Below the pieces are notes generated by a model. It did not search any database. It worked only from the letters and a program-made list of their open reading frames with translations, and was not told where the DNA came from. Below are positions 7,402 to 10,453 of a stretch of DNA of 10,453 nt, piece after piece. Origin of the DNA: Phycisphaeraceae bacterium (GTDB lineage Bacteria > Planctomycetota > Phycisphaerae > Phycisphaerales > Phycisphaeraceae); assembly GCA_020850375.1 (NCBI GenBank), contig JADZET010000086.1, positions 1-10,453 of the forward strand. Reading direction: 5' to 3'. The first letter of the stretch is position 1, and every line of letters starts with the position of its first letter. Position numbers and translations under genes: made by a program.

Positions 7402-7407
7402 TAAAAT
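7402..7407 (+). promoter_or_regulatory. Possible -10 element just before oppB
   Basis: TAAAAT in an AT-rich patch (7391-7411) lies eight bases before the oppB ATG. If it is a -10 box, the transcript would start at about 7414 and be leaderless. No convincing -35 box is visible. The same TAAAATC string occurs before murE on the other strand. Confidence 0.25.
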
Positions 7408-7415
7408 CTATCCCC

Positions 7416-8393
7416 ATGGGCCGACTCCTCGTCCGACGTCTGCTCCAAGTCCCCCTCATCCTGGCCATCGTCTTCCTCTGCACTTTCACGCTCGCCTGGA
7501 TCGTCCCCGGCAACCCCCTCGAACGCACCGACGGACCGCGACCTCCCCGCGAGGTCCAGCAGGCCATGCTCCGCCAATACAACCTCGACAGCCCCGCGCG
7601 TTTCCTCGTCTCCTACGCCCACGGCCTCGTCCGCGGCGACCTCGGCCCAAGCCTCCAGTACCGCCACCAGCGCGTCAACGACATCATCGCCACGGGACTC
7701 CCCGTCAGCGCCGCCCTCGGCGCCCTGGCCATCCTCATCGCCATGATCCTCGGCCTCCTCGCCGGCGCCGTCGGCGCCCTGCGCCCCGGCTCCATCCTCG
7801 ATCACCTCACCCTCTCAAGCTCCCTCCTGGGCGTCAGCCTCCCCTCGTTCGTCATCGGCGCCGTCCTCCTGGCCCTCGTCGCCGGCAAGCTCGCCCTGCT
7901 CCCCTTCGGCCCATGGGAATGGCCCGGCTGGCACATTGGGTCCGCCCACTGGTGGTCCGACGCCGCCGACGCCCTGGCCCATATGCTCCTGCCCGCCATC
8001 ACCCTCGCCGCCGCACCCGCCGCCTACATCGCTCGCCTGACGCGCCTCGGCCTGGCCGACGTCATGGCCAGCGACTACATCCGAACCGCCGCCGCCAAGG
8101 GACTCGCGCCCGGGCAGATCCTCCGCCGCCACGCGATGAAGATCGCCTTCCTCCCCGTCCTGAGCTTCCTCGCACCCGCCGCCGCCGCCGCGATGACCGG
8201 CTCATTCGTCGTCGAGCAGGTCTTCGCCATCCCCGGCTTGGGCAACGACTTCGTCCGCGCCGTCCAGAACAAGGACCAATTCCTCATCCTCGGCCTGGTC
8301 CTGGTCTACTCCACGATCCTGATCGTCTTTAATCTCGTCGTCGACTTGGCTTATGTCTGGATCGACCCCAGAATCCAGATCGCCGAAGCATGA
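7416..8393 (+). CDS. oppB: OppB-type ABC transporter permease
   Basis: A 325-residue inner-membrane permease of the binding-protein-dependent transport family, very close in pattern to E. coli OppB. The first membrane helix (about 10-30) is followed by the family features PGNP (31-34), a QYNLDSP region, then GDLGPSL (74-80) and VNDIIATGLPVSAALGA (88-104). About five more helices follow (near 97-121, 135-160, 188-205, 247-268 and 288-312). The cytoplasmic EAA loop that docks on the ATPase is at 221-247 (YIRTAAAKGLAPGQILRRHAMK). The motifs FVVEQVFAIPGLG (264-276) and WIDPRIQ near the end are also typical. It should pair with the preceding OppA protein, but the OppC permease and OppD/OppF ATPases are absent downstream. 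No Shine-Dalgarno sequence precedes the ATG. A dipeptide or nickel permease of the same family is the main alternative. Confidence 0.92.
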   Translation: MGRLLVRRLLQVPLILAIVFLCTFTLAWIVPGNPLERTDGPRPPREVQQAMLRQYNLDSPARFLVSYAHGLVRGDLGPSLQYRHQRVNDIIATGLPVSAALGALAILIAMILGLLAGAVGALRPGSILDHLTLSSSLLGVSLPSFVIGAVLLALVAGKLALLPFGPWEWPGWHIGSAHWWSDAADALAHMLLPAITLAAAPAAYIARLTRLGLADVMASDYIRTAAAKGLAPGQILRRHAMKIAFLPVLSFLAPAAAAAMTGSFVVEQVFAIPGLGNDFVRAVQNKDQFLILGLVLVYSTILIVFNLVVDLAYVWIDPRIQIAEA

Positions 8394-8408
8394 CCACCGA
8401 TAGGCCAT

Positions 8409-8436
8409 TTGACACCAGATGTACATATCTTAATCT
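8409..8436 (+). promoter_or_regulatory. Sigma-70-like promoter of the acyl-CoA mutase operon
   Basis: A perfect -35 hexamer, TTGACA (8409-8414), is followed after 16 bases by TAATCT (8431-8436), which keeps the most conserved T, A and final T of a -10 box. It lies in the most AT-rich patch of the window, 16 bases after the oppB stop. Transcription would start near 8443, giving a leader of about 130 bases before the B12-binding subunit. This is the best promoter candidate here. Confidence 0.55.
8417..8430. promoter_or_regulatory. Candidate operator inside the promoter spacer
   Basis: The 8-base palindrome ATGTACAT (8419-8426) sits between the -35 and -10 boxes. AGAT (8417-8420) and ATCT (8427-8430) form a second, overlapping inverted pair. 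A symmetric site in the spacer is a classic repressor position, but the repeat is short and AT-rich and could be chance. Confidence 0.3.
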
Positions 8437-8442
8437 ATGAAT

Positions 8443-8574
8443 TCTGGGGACCGGGGTGGCAGTTTGCATCGCTAAACCGATAAACAACCACGGGTAAGGG
8501 GGTCAAGGGCGTGGCGATCCGGCCGCGCTTAACCTCCAGGGCATCGACCCCACACGGTTTTCGGAGACCCACAC
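8443..8574 (+). other. G-rich 5' leader of the mutase operon, possible structured RNA
   Basis: This 132-base leader has no open frame of note. Its first half is G-rich (29 G against 16 C in 8443-8516 by my count) in a window where this strand is otherwise strongly C-rich. G-runs lie at 8446-8449, 8453-8456, 8492-8494, 8498-8502 and 8507-8509. Possible stems are CCACG (8488-8492) with CGTGG (8510-8514), and GGGGTC (8499-8504) with GACCCC (8546-8551). CTCC (8534-8537) could mask the GGAG ribosome site at 8563-8566. I could not match it to the cobalamin riboswitch B12 box. Confidence 0.35.
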
Positions 8575-8988
8575 ATGGCAACGTCCGCCAAAGCCCGCAT
8601 CCTCATCGGCAAGCCAGGCCTCGACGGCCACGACCGCGGCGCCAAGTACGTCGCCCACATCCTCCGCGATGCCGGCTTCGAGGTCATCTACACCGGCATT
8701 CGACGCACCCCCGAGCAGATCGTCGACGCCGCCATCCAGGAGGACGTCGCCGCCCTGGGCCTCTCCCTCCTCTCGGGCGCCCACAACGAACTCTTTAAAC
8801 GCGTTCTCGACCTGCTCAAGGAAAAGGGCGCGTCCGACATCGTCGTCTTCGGCGGCGGCGTCATCCCCGAGAAGGACATCCCCGGCCTCAAGGCCATCGG
8901 CATCGCCGAGGTCTTCACCCCAGGCACATCCGCCAAGACCATCGTCGAGACCATCGAACGCCTGCTCGCCACCGGCTCCGCAAAGTAA
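8575..8988 (+). CDS. Cobalamin-binding subunit of a methylmalonyl-CoA mutase-type acyl-CoA mutase
   Basis: A 137-residue stand-alone B12-binding domain equivalent to the C-terminal third of a one-chain methylmalonyl-CoA mutase. It shows the base-off cobalamin motif DGHDRG (17-22), with His19 as the lower cobalt ligand, then SLL (64-66), FGGGVIP (92-98) around the nucleotide tail, and FTPGT (114-118). No substrate-barrel domain is attached, so it must pair with a separate catalytic subunit, whose gene starts at 10171. Such split mutases are known from archaea and from isobutyryl- and hydroxyisobutyryl-CoA mutases. A Shine-Dalgarno sequence, GGAG (8563-8566), is eight bases before the ATG. It is the first gene of the operon and is followed 26 bases later by meaB. 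The family is certain; the substrate cannot be told from this subunit. Confidence 0.94.
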   Translation: MATSAKARILIGKPGLDGHDRGAKYVAHILRDAGFEVIYTGIRRTPEQIVDAAIQEDVAALGLSLLSGAHNELFKRVLDLLKEKGASDIVVFGGGVIPEKDIPGLKAIGIAEVFTPGTSAKTIVETIERLLATGSAK

Positions 8989-9014
8989 GCCCCACGATCC
9001 CCCACCCGCTGCTG

Positions 9015-10136
9015 ATGGACCCCAACCTCCAACAGCTCGTTGAAACCATCTCCCCCACGGGCTCAACCGCCCAGCCCGGGGCCCCATCCGGCGCGCTCGG
9101 TCCCCCCACCGCTCAGCAGATCCGCGCCGCCGCCAAGCTGATGACCCTCATCGGCGACCAGCCCCACCGTCTGCCCGAACTCTTCCAGGGCATGACCACC
9201 TGGCCACAGGCCCGACTCGTCCTTGGCGTCACCGGCGCCCCAGGCTCGGGCAAGAGCACCGTCACCGACCACCTGATCGCCGAGTTCCGCCATCGCTTCC
9301 CCGACCGCCGCATCGGCATCATCGCCGTCGATCCCTCCTCGCCCTTCACCGGCGGGGCCGTCCTCGGCGACCGTGTCCGCATGATGCGTCATGCCACCGA
9401 CCCGATGGTCTTCATCCGCTCCCTGGCCTCCCGCGGACACCTCGGCGGACTCACCCTCGGCGCCAAGGGCGTCGTCCGCATCCTCGGCCTGCTCGGCTGC
9501 GACATGGTCATCATCGAGACCGTCGGCGTCGGCCAGAGTGAGGTCGAAGTCGCCGGCGTCGCCGACCTGGTCACGGTCATCCTCGCCCCCGGCCAGGGTG
9601 ACTCCGTCCAGATGCTCAAGGCCGGCCTGATGGAAGTCGCCGACCTCTTCGTCGTCAATAAGGCCGACCTTCCGGGGGCCGAGACCCTCCACCGCCATCT
9701 TCTCCAGGTCATGAGCCTCAGCGACCCCATGACCTGCGATTCCCATCACCAAGCGGACAATGCTCATCCGCAATCCGATGCCCCCCCCGACGCCGAGCCT
9801 CAGGACGACTGGGTCGGACCCGTCGCGCGGCGATGGGGCATGCCTGATGTCTTCATGATCGCCGCCAACGAGCACCGCGGCATCCCCGAGCTCCTGGACC
9901 ACCTCGAATCCCAGGCCCGCTCCGCCGGCCCGCGCTGGATGAACCGTCGCGAGGAATCCCTCAACCTCGAGATCCGCGAGTCCGTCCTCGAGGAAGCCCG
10001 TCGACGCCTCGAACAAACCCTCAATCACAACGGCTCCGCCGCCGGCCGCGTCCAACGTGTCCTCAGCGGCCAAACCTCCGTCCGGCAGATGGCCCAGGAA
10101 CTCCTAGAGAGAACCACCGCCCAGCCCGACGCCTGA
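9015..10136 (+). CDS. meaB: MeaB/ArgK-family GTPase, chaperone of the B12-dependent mutase
   Basis: A 373-residue cytoplasmic G3E-family GTPase. MeaB proteins gate cobalamin loading into methylmalonyl-CoA mutase and protect it from inactivation, using GTP hydrolysis. Motifs in order are the P-loop GAPGSGKS (74-81), [19 protein letters not shown] (105-123), RGHLGGL (140-146), [15 protein letters not shown] (166-180), [14 protein letters not shown] (191-204) and the guanine-recognition motif NKAD (215-218). The C-terminal helices probably form the dimerisation arm. Between NKAD and [13 protein letters not shown] there is an extra hydrophilic stretch (about 236-266: Asp, Pro and His rich) not expected in the family. 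The N-terminus is also loose until about residue 34. No Shine-Dalgarno sequence is visible at the ATG. It sits between the two mutase subunit genes, which agrees with its role. Confidence 0.95.
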   Translation: MDPNLQQLVETISPTGSTAQPGAPSGALGPPTAQQIRAAAKLMTLIGDQPHRLPELFQGMTTWPQARLVLGVTGAPGSGKSTVTDHLIAEFRHRFPDRRIGIIAVDPSSPFTGGAVLGDRVRMMRHATDPMVFIRSLASRGHLGGLTLGAKGVVRILGLLGCDMVIIETVGVGQSEVEVAGVADLVTVILAPGQGDSVQMLKAGLMEVADLFVVNKADLPGAETLHRHLLQVMSLSDPMTCDSHHQADNAHPQSDAPPDAEPQDDWVGPVARRWGMPDVFMIAANEHRGIPELLDHLESQARSAGPRWMNRREESLNLEIRESVLEEARRRLEQTLNHNGSAAGRVQRVLSGQTSVRQMAQELLERTTAQPDA

Positions 10137-10156
10137 TCCCACACCCCCCACACCCC

Positions 10157-10163
10157 AAGGTGA
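10157..10163 (+). promoter_or_regulatory. Ribosome binding site of the mutase catalytic subunit
   Basis: AAGGTGA lies seven bases before the ATG at 10171, in the 34-base gap after meaB. It fixes the start of the catalytic subunit at MPDPIQP and is a strong site for this window. Confidence 0.65.
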
Positions 10164-10170
10164 TACTCCG

Positions 10171-10453
10171 ATGCCCGACCCCATCCAACCCATCGAACAG
10201 GCCAAACAGCAATGGCACGACGGCATGGTCGCCAAGACCTTGTCGAAATTCCCCGAACGCGACCCCCAGTTCCTCACCGTCTCGGGCAAGGAGGTCGATC
10301 GCCTCTACACCCCCAGCCCCGACGGTCTCGAAGCCTACAACGCCAAGCTCGGCTTCCCCGGCCAATATCCCTTCACCCGCGGCGTCCAGCCCACCATGTA
10401 CCGCGGCCGACTCTGGACCATGCGCCAGTACGCCGGCTTCTCCACCGCCGAGG
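10171..10453 (+). CDS. Acyl-CoA mutase large (catalytic) subunit, probably methylmalonyl-CoA mutase (N-terminal part)
   Basis: The first 94 residues of the catalytic subunit, which rearranges a CoA thioester by a radical mechanism with adenosylcobalamin held by the partner subunit. The segment [17 protein letters not shown] followed by [12 protein letters not shown] (66-94) aligns without gaps to the substrate-channel start of Propionibacterium methylmalonyl-CoA mutase. Thr75, Arg80, Arg85 and Tyr87 match its Thr77, Arg82, Arg87 and Tyr89; Gln73 replaces Tyr75. Tyr at this place is typical of methylmalonyl-CoA mutase, whereas isobutyryl-CoA mutase has Phe and hydroxyisobutyryl-CoA mutase Ile. 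The product would be succinyl-CoA. It follows meaB by 34 bases and runs off the right edge. The second specificity residue (Arg207 in that numbering) is outside the window. Confidence 0.9.
   Translation, partial: MPDPIQPIEQAKQQWHDGMVAKTLSKFPERDPQFLTVSGKEVDRLYTPSPDGLEAYNAKLGFPGQYPFTRGVQPTMYRGRLWTMRQYAGFSTAE

Noticed and set aside
7037..8332. Plus-strand open frame (431 codons) overlapping the end of oppA and oppB in another frame
   Set aside because: It is Arg/Pro-rich with no hydrophobic or domain pattern; the overlapping oppB frame is a clear permease.
8443..8574. Cobalamin riboswitch in the mutase leader
   Set aside because: The leader is in the right place for a B12-dependent enzyme, but I could not find the conserved B12-box sequence, so I only call it an unassigned leader.
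9063..10073. Minus-strand open frame (336 codons) opposite meaB
   Set aside because: It is a shadow of the GTPase gene, of skewed composition and without motifs.

Overview
The window is very GC-rich DNA, probably from a bacterium of the Planctomycetota (possibly Phycisphaerae). The lineage is an inference. It rests on the combination of a reduced cell-wall cluster starting at murE, a PilZ-receiver-Hpt fusion, a stand-alone B12-binding mutase subunit next to MeaB, and start codons that often lack a Shine-Dalgarno sequence. Nothing here proves it.

Left part (1-3554, minus strand): three peptidoglycan precursor genes read murE, murF, mraY, with mraY running off the left edge. MurE adds meso-diaminopimelate, MurF adds D-Ala-D-Ala, and MraY moves the finished muropeptide onto undecaprenyl phosphate. 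murF and mraY overlap in an ATGA, and murE and murF are 16 bases apart, so this is one operon.

Middle part (3555-5543): a divergent intergenic region leads to a plus-strand gene for a three-domain signalling protein, PilZ (c-di-GMP type), receiver, and an Hpt-fold domain whose phosphorylatable histidine is replaced by tyrosine. It converges with a small minus-strand gene (64 aa) of unknown function. A 327-base non-coding stretch follows.

Right part (5544-10453, plus strand): an OppA-type lipoprotein and an OppB-type permease, without the OppC, OppD and OppF partners nearby. Then comes an AT-rich promoter region with an unusual G-rich leader. Last is a B12-dependent acyl-CoA mutase operon: B12-binding subunit, MeaB GTPase chaperone, and the start of the catalytic subunit. 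The catalytic fragment keeps the tyrosine that marks methylmalonyl-CoA specificity, so the operon probably converts methylmalonyl-CoA to succinyl-CoA (propionyl-CoA metabolism).

Across the whole window the plus strand is C-rich whichever way the genes point. Minus-strand genes therefore favour G-ending codons and plus-strand genes C-ending codons. The main exception is the leader before the mutase operon. I saw no tRNA, rRNA, CRISPR array, transposase or phage gene. I found no clearly undescribed system. The most unusual items are the PilZ-REC-pseudoHpt protein and the G-rich leader.
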